In this document: positions 52,758 through 61,908 of the stretch, piece after piece
Layout of the letters: the number at the start of each line of letters is the position of its first letter
Numbering within the stretch: the first letter of the stretch is position 1
Source: Guptibacillus hwajinpoensis
GTDB taxonomy: Bacteria; Bacillota; Bacilli; Bacillales; Guptibacillaceae
Assembly (NCBI RefSeq): GCF_020171785.1
Contig: NZ_JAIVAE010000009.1
Location: 1-64,000 of the forward strand
Direction of reading: 5' to 3'
Length of the DNA: 64,000 nt
Position numbers and translations under genes: made by a program
Notes under the pieces: model-generated
What the model saw: only the letters and a program-made list of their open reading frames with translations
Told to the model about the DNA's origin: nothing
Databases searched by the model: none

Positions 52758-54335
52758 ATGCAAGACTTAATTGCACCAGATCATTATAATTTAACAAGCG
52801 AAATGGAGCGCTTTATTTCTAACGAAGACAAGGTTGCTTTAAAATGGCGAAGCGATCAAGGTCAAGAGCAAGAAATCACATATAAGCGTTTATTTGAAAT
52901 GGCGAACCGCATTGCTGGCGCTTTAACAAATGAAGGGTTAGCACCCCAGGATCGCGTTCTTATTATGATGCCTAGACTAATTGATACATACGCTGTCTAC
53001 ATTGCCTGTTTAAAAGCAGGTCTTGTTGTTATTCCCTCCTCGGAAATGCTGCGAAAGAAGGATTTGGTTTATCGAATCAATCATTCAGAAGCGAAGGCGG
53101 TTATCTGTGAATCACAACTGACTGAAGCGTTTGCAGGTGTAGAGGCAGATGCACCCTCACTAAAATGGAAGTTTAGTGTAGGAGAGGAGAAGGAAGGCTG
53201 GATTTCCCTACTTCAAAAATCCGAAAATGAAAGCGCTTCTTTTGAAGGCGTGAAAACAATGCGTGATGATATGGCATTTCTTTCCTATACTTCAGGTACG
53301 ACTGGAAACCCGAAAGGTGTGGTGCATAGCCATGGGTGGGCCTATGCTCACCTAAGAACATCTTCTTCCTCCTGGCTTGATATTCAGGAAGGTGATCAAG
53401 TATGGGCAACTGCAGGGCCTGGCTGGCAAAAGTGGATCTGGAGTCCATTTGTTGCTACATTAGGTAGTGGAGCTACAGGATTCTTATACAGCGGTAAATT
53501 TGATCCTGAAGCGTATTTAGGTTTTCTTTCTCAATATGATATTAATGTGCTATGTTGTACGCCAACAGAATACCGATTAATGGCCAAAGTGGATGGTTTG
53601 GATCGCTATCAGTTACCTGCTCTTCGAAGTGCAGTCTCAGCAGGAGAGCCACTTAACCGGGAAGTGATTGACACGTTCAGAAAGTATTTTAACATCGATG
53701 TAAGAGACGGCTATGGTCAAACGGAAAATACGTTGCTTGTTGGTATTTTAAAAGGAATGGAAGTAAAACCAGGATCGATGGGGAAACCAACCCCAGGCAA
53801 CCAGGTAGAAATTATCAATGAAGAGGGAGAACCGGTTCAAATTGGGGAAGTTGGCGATATTGCCGTGCATAAAGATGTGCCAGCTCTCTTCAAAAAGTAC
53901 TATCAAGATCAAGAGCGCACACAAATGGCATACAGAGGAGATTATTATTTAACAGGGGATAAAGCATCTAAAGATGAAGATGGCTATTTCTGGTTTGAGG
54001 GCAGAGGGGATGACATCATCATTAGTTCCGGCTATACGATTGGACCTTTTGAAGTAGAAGATGCTCTCGTGAAACATCCAGCCGTTCAAGAATGCGCTGT
54101 TGTGGCAAGTCCAGATGAAGTAAGAGGGAATATCGTCAAAGCTTACATTGTATTAAAAGATGCGAGTCAGGCAGGAGATGCGCTAACTCGAGAGCTTCAA
54201 GATCACGTGAAAGAGTTGACGGCTCCGTATAAATACCCTCGAAAAATTGAATTTATTGAAGAACTTCCAAAGACAACGTCCGGAAAGATAAGAAGAATTG
54301 AACTTCGTCAAAAAGAAACGCAGGGAGCTTCATAA
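52758..54335 (+). CDS. ytcI: Acyl-CoA synthetase, AMP-forming (YtcI/MbcS type)
   Basis: ANL-superfamily acyl-CoA ligase, 525 residues. ATP loop SYTSGTTGNPKGVVH, adenylate motif DGYGQTENTLL, C-terminal catalytic lysine in KTTSGKIRRIEL. It resembles medium/branched short-chain acyl-CoA synthetases (MbcS) more than AcsA, so branched-chain fatty acid precursors are a plausible substrate, but that is inference. Own promoter, ribosome site GAGGAGG, bidirectional terminator. Confidence 0.88.
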   Translation: MQDLIAPDHYNLTSEMERFISNEDKVALKWRSDQGQEQEITYKRLFEMANRIAGALTNEGLAPQDRVLIMMPRLIDTYAVYIACLKAGLVVIPSSEMLRKKDLVYRINHSEAKAVICESQLTEAFAGVEADAPSLKWKFSVGEEKEGWISLLQKSENESASFEGVKTMRDDMAFLSYTSGTTGNPKGVVHSHGWAYAHLRTSSSSWLDIQEGDQVWATAGPGWQKWIWSPFVATLGSGATGFLYSGKFDPEAYLGFLSQYDINVLCCTPTEYRLMAKVDGLDRYQLPALRSAVSAGEPLNREVIDTFRKYFNIDVRDGYGQTENTLLVGILKGMEVKPGSMGKPTPGNQVEIINEEGEPVQIGEVGDIAVHKDVPALFKKYYQDQERTQMAYRGDYYLTGDKASKDEDGYFWFEGRGDDIIISSGYTIGPFEVEDALVKHPAVQECAVVASPDEVRGNIVKAYIVLKDASQAGDALTRELQDHVKELTAPYKYPRKIEFIEELPKTTSGKIRRIELRQKETQGAS

Positions 54336-54363
54336 AATAAGACATCAGATCTTATAGGTATAT

Positions 54364-54399
54364 AAAAGAAGAGGACCATTTTTTTGGTCCTCTTCTTTT
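54364..54399. terminator. Bidirectional terminator of ytcI and murG paralogue
   Basis: A 14-bp stem (54364-54377 with 54386-54399) around a T-rich loop; it touches the stop of the converging gene. Confidence 0.88.
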
Positions 54400-55466
54400 T
54401 AATTTGCGATGCTTTTAATCAATGACTCGATTTTATTCGCTTGATCTCCGGCATTATCTTGCTCCATTGCTTTTAAGTAAGTTGACCGTTTCTCATAAGT
54501 TTCGCGTACTAATCGTAAGAAAGAAGCGTCAGTTAAATCTTCTTCTAACAAAACGTTAGCATAGCCCGATTTTTGAAATGATTGAGCATTTAAGATTTGG
54601 TCACCTCTACTCGCTGCTCTCGATAGTGGAATGAGAAGCATTGGTTTCTTAAGCGCAAGAAATTCAAAAATTGAATTCGATCCAGCCCTAGAAACGATTA
54701 AGTCGGCCATTGCTAATAGATCAGGAAGTTCATCTGTTACATATTCAAATTGTTTGTAACCTTTCATTTGAAGTGACTCATCAACCTGCCCTTTACCTGT
54801 AAGGTGAAGGATATCGAAAGTTTGTAGCAACTGATCGAGCTGGTTACGAACCGATTCGTTGATCCGCTTTGCTCCTAGACTACCTCCCATAATAAGCATT
54901 ACTGGTTTTGTGCCACTAAATTCAGCGAACGAGAGTCCTTTTGATCGGTTCCCGCTTTTTAATTCATCTCGGACAACCGCCCCAATGTATTCTGCTTTAT
55001 TCTCAGGAAGATGTTTTACAGTTTCCGGAAAAGTGGTGCACACTTTTGAGGCGAAAGGAATCGCTACTTTGTTAGCAAGCCCAGGAGTTAAATCAGATTC
55101 ATGAATAATGACAGGTACGCCATTCATTTTTCCTGCAATGACTACAGGGACAGAAACAAATCCACCTTTTGAGAAAATAACAGATGGTTTTTCTCGTTTA
55201 ATGATGGAGAAAGCTTCTCCGACGCCTTTAATGACTTTAAAAGGATCTTTAAAGTTATTCCAGTCAAAGTATCTTCTTAACTTTCCGGTTGCAACGTGAT
55301 GATACGTAACGCCTTTAACAGGTTCAATAAGCTGACGTTCAATCCCTTTTTCAGATCCGATATAATGGATATCCCAATCTTCTTCTAAGAAACGGGGGAT
55401 AAGAGCTAAATTAACGGTAACGTGTCCGGCTGATCCACCGCCTGTAAATAAAATCTTCTTCTTCAA
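54399..55466 (-). CDS. MurG-like UDP-GlcNAc:undecaprenyl-PP-MurNAc-pentapeptide transferase paralogue
   Basis: GT28 glycosyltransferase of 355 residues resembling MurG, which makes lipid II on the inner membrane face. The first glycine loop reads [16 protein letters not shown] instead of the classical GGGTGGHxxPALA; [11 protein letters not shown] and [21 protein letters not shown] match the donor-site motifs. The S/A-for-T/G substitution marks the second MurG group known in several Bacillus species. Its location outside the mur-fts cluster suggests a paralogue, perhaps with a sporulation or envelope role. A canonical murG elsewhere would settle this. The start is ATG 55466 with only a modest upstream GGTGAGGAAATCACG site. 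Confidence 0.85.
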   Translation of the reverse strand: MKKKILFTGGGSAGHVTVNLALIPRFLEEDWDIHYIGSEKGIERQLIEPVKGVTYHHVATGKLRRYFDWNNFKDPFKVIKGVGEAFSIIKREKPSVIFSKGGFVSVPVVIAGKMNGVPVIIHESDLTPGLANKVAIPFASKVCTTFPETVKHLPENKAEYIGAVVRDELKSGNRSKGLSFAEFSGTKPVMLIMGGSLGAKRINESVRNQLDQLLQTFDILHLTGKGQVDESLQMKGYKQFEYVTDELPDLLAMADLIVSRAGSNSIFEFLALKKPMLLIPLSRAASRGDQILNAQSFQKSGYANVLLEEDLTDASFLRLVRETYEKRSTYLKAMEQDNAGDQANKIESLIKSIAN

Positions 55467-55632
55467 CGTGATTTCCTCACCTTCAACAATTGTCTTGCAC
55501 TTTCTTTTAGATATTCTTATTGTATCATGATTGAAAAATCAACCAAGAGTTTGAAGAAAAACCAGAAGATTCACAGTTTATAATAGGAATGATACAATAA
55601 GCTCACAAATCGCATAAAAGGGGAGAACATCA

Positions 55633-57225
55633 GTGGGAACGCTTTGGTTTGGTGGAAAGATCTATACGCTTGAACATGAAAAAGAAACAGTAGAAGCTGT
55701 TTATACAGAAAATGGCCGAATAAAAAAGGTCGGGTCTAAATCAGAACTTACCTCAATGTTCGGAAAAGAAATGACGGCACAGTATGATTTGAAAGGGAAT
55801 GTGATGATTCCTGGATTTGTCGATAGTCATCTTCATATGATTGGGCACGGGGAAAAGCTTCTTCGCCTTGATTTATCGGAAGCTCTTTCTGCTGAAGAAA
55901 TGAAACGTCTCCTTGAAAAAAAAGTAGATGAAATTGCCTCATTTGAGTGGGTGATTGGAGAAGGTTGGAATGAAAACAACTTTCAGGATCGAAAAATCTT
56001 TCATCGTGACGAATTGGATGAGATTGCGCCTAATCATCCGATGATGCTAACAAGAGTATGTCGACATGCAATTCTTGCTAACTCTATTGCGCTCGACCTT
56101 GCGGGGATTACGGATGATACGCCTGACCCTGAAGGTGGCGTGATTATGCGTGATAGTAACGGGAGAGCAACTGGATATTTACTTGACCGTGCACAGGAAT
56201 TAGTTAAGAATGCGATGCCTGAGGCAAGCATCGAGTTTCTCGAAAAAGCGCTCTCGTGTTCAGTAGATGATCTTGTTGCACAAGGAGTGACAGGTGGTCA
56301 TAGTGAAGATTTAAACTATTACGGTGGATTTACGCGTACGTACGAAACCTTTTTGAATGTGATCAATGGTCAGCGCAAATTCAGAGCGAATCTACTCGTT
56401 CATCACGGAGTTATCGAAGATATGCGAAAACAGGGGCTGGGCTTTGGCGATGGAACGAACTATGTTGAACTTGGTGCAATGAAGATCTTTGCTGATGGGG
56501 CGCTGGGAGGACGTACGGCATTGTTAAGCCATCCATACAATGATTCCCCTGACACATCAGGAGTTGCCATTCACAGCATTGAAGGGCTGACAGAACTTGT
56601 GAAGAAAGCGAGGTCGCATGACATGCCGGTGGCCATTCATGTCATTGGTGATCTAGCTCTTGAATATGCCATTGAAGCCATTGAACAGTACCCTGCTCCA
56701 TTCGGGTTGAGAGATCGTCTAATTCATACGCAAGTAATGCGCGAAGATTTGTTAAAGCGATTAAAAGAACTTTCAGTTATTCTCGATATCCAGCCAAGAT
56801 TTGTCGCTTCAGACTTTCCGTGGGTAATTGAACGTCTTGGAGAAGATAGAATGGGAATGTCCTTTGCGTGGAAAACCCTTCTTGAAAGTGGAGTTCCCAT
56901 TGCAGGTGGATCAGATGCGCCAATTGAACCTGTCAATCCATTACTAGGTATTCATGCAGCTGTTACACGGAAACGACCTGAAGAATCTCATAGTGGGTAT
57001 TATCCTGAACAAAAATTGTCGGTGTTTGAGAGTGTCTCTCTTTTTACAAAAGGTAGTGCGTTTGCTATTGGAAGAGAGCATGAGAGAGGTATGATTAAAG
57101 AGAACTTTGTTGCGGATTTTACAGTTTTAGATCGTGATATTTTTCACTGTGAGCCGGACCTTATACTTGAAACAAAACCGGTCATGACAGTTGTGGATGA
57201 AACGGTTGTGTATGAAAAAATCTAA
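55633..57225 (+). CDS. ytcJ: Amidohydrolase family protein YtcJ
   Basis: A 530-residue metal-dependent amidohydrolase of the YtcJ/exoenzyme-regulatory AepA-like group. Metal ligands appear in GFVDSHLHMIGHGE near residue 62, AIHVIGD, and the terminal SDAPIEPVNP. The substrate is unknown. GTG start behind AAAGGGGAG. It ends at a bidirectional terminator shared with the NAD kinase gene. Confidence 0.88.
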   Translation: MGTLWFGGKIYTLEHEKETVEAVYTENGRIKKVGSKSELTSMFGKEMTAQYDLKGNVMIPGFVDSHLHMIGHGEKLLRLDLSEALSAEEMKRLLEKKVDEIASFEWVIGEGWNENNFQDRKIFHRDELDEIAPNHPMMLTRVCRHAILANSIALDLAGITDDTPDPEGGVIMRDSNGRATGYLLDRAQELVKNAMPEASIEFLEKALSCSVDDLVAQGVTGGHSEDLNYYGGFTRTYETFLNVINGQRKFRANLLVHHGVIEDMRKQGLGFGDGTNYVELGAMKIFADGALGGRTALLSHPYNDSPDTSGVAIHSIEGLTELVKKARSHDMPVAIHVIGDLALEYAIEAIEQYPAPFGLRDRLIHTQVMREDLLKRLKELSVILDIQPRFVASDFPWVIERLGEDRMGMSFAWKTLLESGVPIAGGSDAPIEPVNPLLGIHAAVTRKRPEESHSGYYPEQKLSVFESVSLFTKGSAFAIGREHERGMIKENFVADFTVLDRDIFHCEPDLILETKPVMTVVDETVVYEKI

Positions 57226-57253
57226 TTTGTCTTATTCACCTTTAAACCAATAC

Positions 57254-57282
57254 AAAAGCGCCGCATAGTTTGCGGCGCTTTT
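57254..57282. terminator. Bidirectional terminator of ytcJ and nadF
   Basis: A 12-bp GC-rich stem (57254-57265 with 57271-57282), A-run left, T-run right. Confidence 0.9.
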
Positions 57283-57284
57283 CC

Positions 57285-58082
57285 TTAAAGAAAACTTCTT
57301 TGCACTTTATGCCAAAAAGAATTGTTCTTAAGCTTAACAGTTTTGATGCGTTTTTCTGGGATATGGATTTGAATTTCTTTAGCATGTTGTATGCTCATCG
57401 CTTCATTATCGATACCGATAACTGGATAGTCATTGCCATCTTGAATGACTTGAAGCGTAAGCGTTCTCTCATCACTTAATAAAAATGGAGAGCCAAGCGT
57501 CCGGTAATGATTATTGTTAAGTGATGCAAGTTCGCTTACTTGCATACAAGCAAGTTTAGGATCTACCACAGCACCATTAACGGATTTATTATATGCCGTA
57601 CTTCCTGTTGGAGTGGAAACAATGAGGCCATCTCCCCGAAACGTTTCAAAGTGAAAATCTTCTACGTATACTTCCATAGCAAGTGTTTTAATAATTGATG
57701 ATCGAATGGTGCATTCATTCAAGCAATAGAAAGAGGATTCGTTGTTTACCATTACTTCTATTGTCGGATAACGCCGTACTTCAATACCTTCTGATAAAAT
57801 GTCATCCACCATATTTTGGATGTTGTCGATATGGAAATCACAATAAAACCCTAGCTCACCCGTAGAAATACCGACATAGAGACAATCTTCACGAAAGCCT
57901 GTTTTTCTAACCGCTTGAAGAAAAGCTCCGTCTCCCCCGATACTAGCGATAATGCTCGCCTCTTCAGGAGTTTCTACAATATGAAAATCATTTTTTTCTG
58001 CAAGTGCCTTCAAAGGTTCTACTTTTTCCAGGATTTCTTTTGTCTGCTTGTAGAAAAAAAACAAATTACGTCGATTTGGCAT
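57285..58082 (-). CDS. ppnKB: NAD kinase (second Bacillus type)
   Basis: Makes NADP from NAD and ATP. 265 residues with the NAD-kinase signature GGDGAFLQA near residue 69 and the NEC/TGSTAYNKS nucleotide loop (NEC near 140, TPTGSTAYN near 175). B. subtilis has two kinases; synteny with ytcJ and sppA points to the PpnKB/NadF copy. Strong ribosome site AAGGAGG. The divergent 283-bp interval to sppA (58083-58365) holds no ORF or structure I can support. Confidence 0.93.
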   Translation of the reverse strand: MPNRRNLFFFYKQTKEILEKVEPLKALAEKNDFHIVETPEEASIIASIGGDGAFLQAVRKTGFREDCLYVGISTGELGFYCDFHIDNIQNMVDDILSEGIEVRRYPTIEVMVNNESSFYCLNECTIRSSIIKTLAMEVYVEDFHFETFRGDGLIVSTPTGSTAYNKSVNGAVVDPKLACMQVSELASLNNNHYRTLGSPFLLSDERTLTLQVIQDGNDYPVIGIDNEAMSIQHAKEIQIHIPEKRIKTVKLKNNSFWHKVQRSFL

Positions 58083-58365
58083 TTGAATTCCTCCTTGTCC
58101 AACTGTTAGTCCTTTTTACTTTAACACTCTCTCTTTTTAGAAAAAAGAAAAAATTGAATTTAATTCCCTTTAGAAGGCGTTAGAACGATTTTAAAATGGT
58201 GTGAGAAGAACAGTACTTATTCTATCCAATCGAATTGTACTAAATCTGTTTCCGTACATTTATGAAGTGCGCTTCCTTATTTTGTATGGTATTCTCAAAA
58301 ATATGAAACCAATAACTTGGTCTCATCGTACATAAGATAGCATCAGGATATAGAGGAGGCTTACT

Positions 58366-59361
58366 ATGAATGGAAAACGATGGATTGCATTAGGTATTAC
58401 AGTAGTTCTCATCATCGTATCACTTGGTTTTAATTTTGTTTCAAGTCTTGCATTTGGCGGGTGGCAAGAAGAAATGAATACGACAGACCAATTTGCTGAG
58501 ACAGTTATTGAAGAAGGGAGCAGCTCGAATAAAATCGCCGTTCTTAATGTGGAAGGTGTTATTCAAGATACAGGAACGAATACTAGCTTCCTACCGCAGG
58601 CAGGATACAACCACGATATATTTATGAAACGGTTAGAGCATGCTGCGGAAGATAAGAGCGTCAAAGGAATTATCTTAAGGCTGAATACGCCAGGCGGTGG
58701 TGTTGTAGAAAGTGAAGAGATTCACGATAAACTTTTGGAGATCAAAGAAAAAACGGATAAACCGATCTACGCTTCAATGGGAAGTATGACAGCTTCTGCA
58801 GGTTATTACATTTCTGCTCCGACAGATAAAATTGTAGCAAGTCCTTCTACAATTACAGGTTCAATTGGAGTAATCATGCAATCAATGAATTATGCAGAAT
58901 TAGCTGAAAAAGTTGGTGTGAAGTGGGAGACGATTAAGAGCGGTCCTCATAAAGATATCATGTCACCGAGCCGAGAAATGACTGAAGAAGAGCGAGAGAT
59001 TTTACAATCAATGATTGATAACTCATATGATCAGTTTGTTCGAGTCGTGAGTGAAGGTAGAGGAATAGATGAAAGTAAAGTCCGTGAACTTGCTGACGGT
59101 AGAATATACGATGGAAGACAAGCGAAAGAAGTAAACCTTGTAGATGATCTTGGTAATTTAGAAGATACAATTGAAGGAATGAAGAAAGATCTTGGGGATA
59201 ACAAACTACAAGTTGTTCAATATAAGCAAAACCTTGGTTTTAATTCATTATTTGAAATGACAGCTGCAAAACTCATGGGGCCCGACAAAGATCTTTTAGG
59301 CATTCAGCAGCTTCTATCAACGCCGCAATCCCCTGAGTTAATGTATATATATTCTGAATAA
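58366..59361 (+). CDS. sppA: Signal peptide peptidase SppA
   Basis: Membrane-anchored serine protease with Ser-Lys dyad, 331 residues. N-terminal transmembrane helix (ALGITVVLIIVSLGFNFVSS), catalytic Ser in GSMTASAGYYISA (~residue 145) and Lys in ETIKSGPHKDIMSPS (~residue 199). It degrades cleaved signal peptides on the outside of the membrane. Ribosome site GAGGAGG. yteJ follows 13 bp later; in B. subtilis YteJ modulates SppA. Confidence 0.94.
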   Translation: MNGKRWIALGITVVLIIVSLGFNFVSSLAFGGWQEEMNTTDQFAETVIEEGSSSNKIAVLNVEGVIQDTGTNTSFLPQAGYNHDIFMKRLEHAAEDKSVKGIILRLNTPGGGVVESEEIHDKLLEIKEKTDKPIYASMGSMTASAGYYISAPTDKIVASPSTITGSIGVIMQSMNYAELAEKVGVKWETIKSGPHKDIMSPSREMTEEEREILQSMIDNSYDQFVRVVSEGRGIDESKVRELADGRIYDGRQAKEVNLVDDLGNLEDTIEGMKKDLGDNKLQVVQYKQNLGFNSLFEMTAAKLMGPDKDLLGIQQLLSTPQSPELMYIYSE

Positions 59362-59374
59362 GGAGGCAGGCAGA

Positions 59375-59848
59375 ATGGAGGAAACAATGAGTATGACTGC
59401 CCCTCCCGCATCGGTAGACACAGAAGCGAGGCACGCACGTTATGCGGGCTTCTGGATGCGTTTTTGGGCATATTTAGTTGACGTTATTGTGGTAGCAAGT
59501 TTGAATGGCATTCTGATCACACCTCTAATCAGAGGATTTGACTTACCAGCAACAGAACCGGCCATTTTACCTTTACAGGCCATTCTAACAGGAATTGTTT
59601 ATTATATGTATTTTATTTTAATGACAAAATTTTTGTCTCAGACACTTGGGAAAATGCTTTTCGGATTAAAGGTAGCGTCCCTTAATAAGACGAAGTTAAC
59701 CTGGGGAACGGTTATTTTTAGAGAAGGTATTGGTCGATTTATAAGCAAGACGATTTTATTTGTAGGTTTTCTTGTCGTGGCCTTCACCAAAAAGAAACAG
59801 GGCATTCATGATTTGTTTGCTGAGACGACTGTTGTACATGAAAAATAA
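59375..59848 (+). CDS. yteJ: RDD family membrane protein YteJ
   Basis: A 157-residue RDD-domain protein with three predicted helices. Conserved ARYAGFWMRFWAYLVDVIVV, and a KFLSQTLGKMLFGLKV segment before the last helix. Cotranscribed with sppA and likely its partner. Ribosome site AAGGAGG. A terminator follows. Confidence 0.92.
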   Translation: MEETMSMTAPPASVDTEARHARYAGFWMRFWAYLVDVIVVASLNGILITPLIRGFDLPATEPAILPLQAILTGIVYYMYFILMTKFLSQTLGKMLFGLKVASLNKTKLTWGTVIFREGIGRFISKTILFVGFLVVAFTKKKQGIHDLFAETTVVHEK

Positions 59849-59863
59849 AATCTCCTATTGAAT

Positions 59864-59895
59864 AAACCTGCCCATTTTGGGCAGGTTTATTTTAT
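59864..59895 (+). terminator. sppA-yteJ terminator
   Basis: A 10-bp stem (59864-59873 with 59879-59888) and a T-rich tract. Confidence 0.8.
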
Positions 59896-59946
59896 ACTCT
59901 AATTTTTTTGGTCTCTTACAAAAAAATAAAAGGAGAGAGATGTTTA

Positions 59947-60546
59947 GTGATTATTGCGATCGCTGCTATTCTTTTACTCTTAATCATCACATCCTTACCT
60001 CTTATTATTTTTTCGACTGTAAGAGTAACGGTGATTATGGAACATTCTTCAACGGTGGAGGAACTTCAGATAGCTGTGAGAGCGCTTTTTGGACTTGTCG
60101 TCTATGAAACGACTATTCCCTTAATCGAGTTATTTGAAGAGGGGGAAGAAACTGTCAAAAAGAAGAAGAAAGAAAAAGGGCTTAAAGGGGAAACGAGGGA
60201 ATTGGTTCAGGTATTAAAAAAAGCATTTCGTGCCAGGAAGTCGTTCTTATTTTTCTTGAAACGAGTACGTTTTAAAAATGTTCAATGGGAAACCAATTTC
60301 GGTGCGGGGAATGCTGCCAGTACAGCTGTCTTTGCTGAAATTGTAATGAACGCGAAGGTAGCAATTTTTACGCTTCTATCTCACTACTCAAACCTTCATA
60401 CAATTCCTCAACTTATTGTCACGCCAATCTATGAAAATAAAACAATTCAAACATATATGAAATGCATGATTACGTTCAAACTGGGGCATGCTATGATCGC
60501 GGTAATTAAATTGATGAAGTCTCAGAAAAAGTTGCAGGAGGCTTAG
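59947..60546 (+). CDS. ytfI: DUF2953 membrane protein YtfI
   Basis: About 199 residues: one strongly hydrophobic N-terminal helix (IIAIAAILLLLIITSLPLII), then a basic central region and a DUF2953-type C-terminal half (WETNFGAGNAASTAVF). Unknown function; in spore formers it travels with ytfJ. The frame opens at 59908, but AAAGGAGAG fits GTG 59947. ytfJ starts 28 bp downstream, so the two form an operon. Confidence 0.85.
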   Translation: MIIAIAAILLLLIITSLPLIIFSTVRVTVIMEHSSTVEELQIAVRALFGLVVYETTIPLIELFEEGEETVKKKKKEKGLKGETRELVQVLKKAFRARKSFLFFLKRVRFKNVQWETNFGAGNAASTAVFAEIVMNAKVAIFTLLSHYSNLHTIPQLIVTPIYENKTIQTYMKCMITFKLGHAMIAVIKLMKSQKKLQEA

Positions 60547-60574
60547 CGGTTTAGTAAGTGAAGGAGGAAAACAC

Positions 60575-61120
60575 ATGTCTGAACATCCAATTGAAGGATT
60601 AATGCAAACGGCAATGGAAAATTTGAAAGATATGATTGATGTAAACACCATTATTGGTGATCCGGTCGAAACTCCAGATGGGAGTGTTATTTTGACGGTT
60701 TCAAAGGTTGGATTTGGATTTGCTGCTGGTGGTAGTGAATTCATGTTGAAACAACAGTCCAACCAGCAGGGCCAAAGTAAAGGGGAGCCATTTGGCGGCG
60801 GAAGTGGTGGAGGAGTTTCCATTACCCCTATTGCTTTTCTAATCGTCCGTGCAGGGGATATAAAAATGATTCATCTGGACAATACAACACATCTTTACGA
60901 GAGACTACTTGACCTTGCACCACAGGCTATTGAAAAGGTACAAAACATCCTTCAAAATATGAATCAGAACTCGAATGGAAATAAGCACCAAAAGAATCAA
61001 CAAGGTCAACAAAGTCATCAGAACGGTTCAGGATCATCAAGACAAAGCTCTCAATCCAAACATCTCTTCCGAGGACAGCAAAGACATCAAGATGACAATA
61101 AGCAAGATCTCGATTTTTAA
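60575..61120 (+). CDS. ytfJ: Sporulation protein YtfJ (GerW family)
   Basis: A 181-residue GerW/YtfJ family protein. Conserved IEGLMQTAMENLKDMIDVNTIIGDP start, glycine-rich FGGGSGGGVSITPIAFLIV centre and a Gln/Asn/Ser/His-rich tail of ~45 residues. In Bacillus it is a spore component; in B. cereus GerW affects dipicolinate-dependent germination. Second gene after ytfI; terminator follows. Confidence 0.93.
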   Translation: MSEHPIEGLMQTAMENLKDMIDVNTIIGDPVETPDGSVILTVSKVGFGFAAGGSEFMLKQQSNQQGQSKGEPFGGGSGGGVSITPIAFLIVRAGDIKMIHLDNTTHLYERLLDLAPQAIEKVQNILQNMNQNSNGNKHQKNQQGQQSHQNGSGSSRQSSQSKHLFRGQQRHQDDNKQDLDF

Positions 61121-61148
61121 GCTACTTTATTATGAGGTAGCTTTTTTT
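61119..61148 (+). terminator. ytfIJ terminator
   Basis: A 7-bp stem (61119-61125 with 61137-61143) starting at the stop codon and ending in T8. Confidence 0.82.
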
Positions 61149-61236
61149 TGTAGCTGCTGATTTCTTGAAATCTACTGGTTACACCTATATGATGAAGTTA
61201 GTCGTACATACGACCAATTATAAAGGAGGTATGAAC

Positions 61237-61734
61237 ATGGCTAACATTACATTTAAAGAAACGCCAATGACGCTTTTAGGTGAAGAAGTAAAAGTTGGTG
61301 ACAAGGCTCCTGATTTTACTGTGCTTGCAAATGATCTATCTGAAAAGACGCTTGAAGATTATCCAGGTACTCGTCTTATTAGTGTTGTACCATCTCTTGA
61401 TACAGGTGTTTGTGATGCTCAAACACGTAAATTCAATGAAGAGGCCGCAAAACTTAACAACGTAAAAGTATTAACCATTAGTGCCGATCTTCCATTTGCT
61501 CAAAAACGCTGGTGTGGTGCGGCTGGTATTGAGGATGCGATTACCTTATCAGATCATCGAGATCTTTCATTTGGTAAAGCATTTGGCGTAGCTATGCAGG
61601 AACTGCGTTTGCTAGCAAGAGCTGTGTTTGTTGTGAATCGTAACGGTGAGGTTGTGCACACGGAGTACGTGAGTGAAGCTACGAATCATCCTGATTATGA
61701 TGCGGCTCTAAATGCTGCAAAACAAGCGGAATAA
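61237..61734 (+). CDS. tpx: Thiol peroxidase
   Basis: Atypical two-cysteine peroxiredoxin, 165 residues. Peroxidatic C59 in [12 protein letters not shown], resolving C93 in KRWCGAAG. It reduces H2O2 and alkyl peroxides with thioredoxin. The frame extends to 61165, and ATG 61231 touches the ribosome site, so ATG 61237 (AAAGGAGG, 7 nt) is chosen. Own terminator. Confidence 0.95.
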   Translation: MANITFKETPMTLLGEEVKVGDKAPDFTVLANDLSEKTLEDYPGTRLISVVPSLDTGVCDAQTRKFNEEAAKLNNVKVLTISADLPFAQKRWCGAAGIEDAITLSDHRDLSFGKAFGVAMQELRLLARAVFVVNRNGEVVHTEYVSEATNHPDYDAALNAAKQAE

Positions 61735-61751
61735 TACATCTCCTACGAATA

Positions 61752-61786
61752 AAGGACTTCGATGACTTCATCGAGGTCCTTTTTTG
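61752..61786 (+). terminator. tpx terminator
   Basis: A stem of about 13 bp (61752-61765 with 61768-61781) with a tiny loop and T6. Confidence 0.88.
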
Positions 61787-61908
61787 CACGTTAGGTGATC
61801 GCGTTTTAGCTAGTTTCATGCAGAGAAGACGTGGGTTTCACATCTATCATTGTTGCGAAAGAAGTCAAGACTGTTTACAATAGGGACGAACTGATAGGAG
61901 GCCAATTA

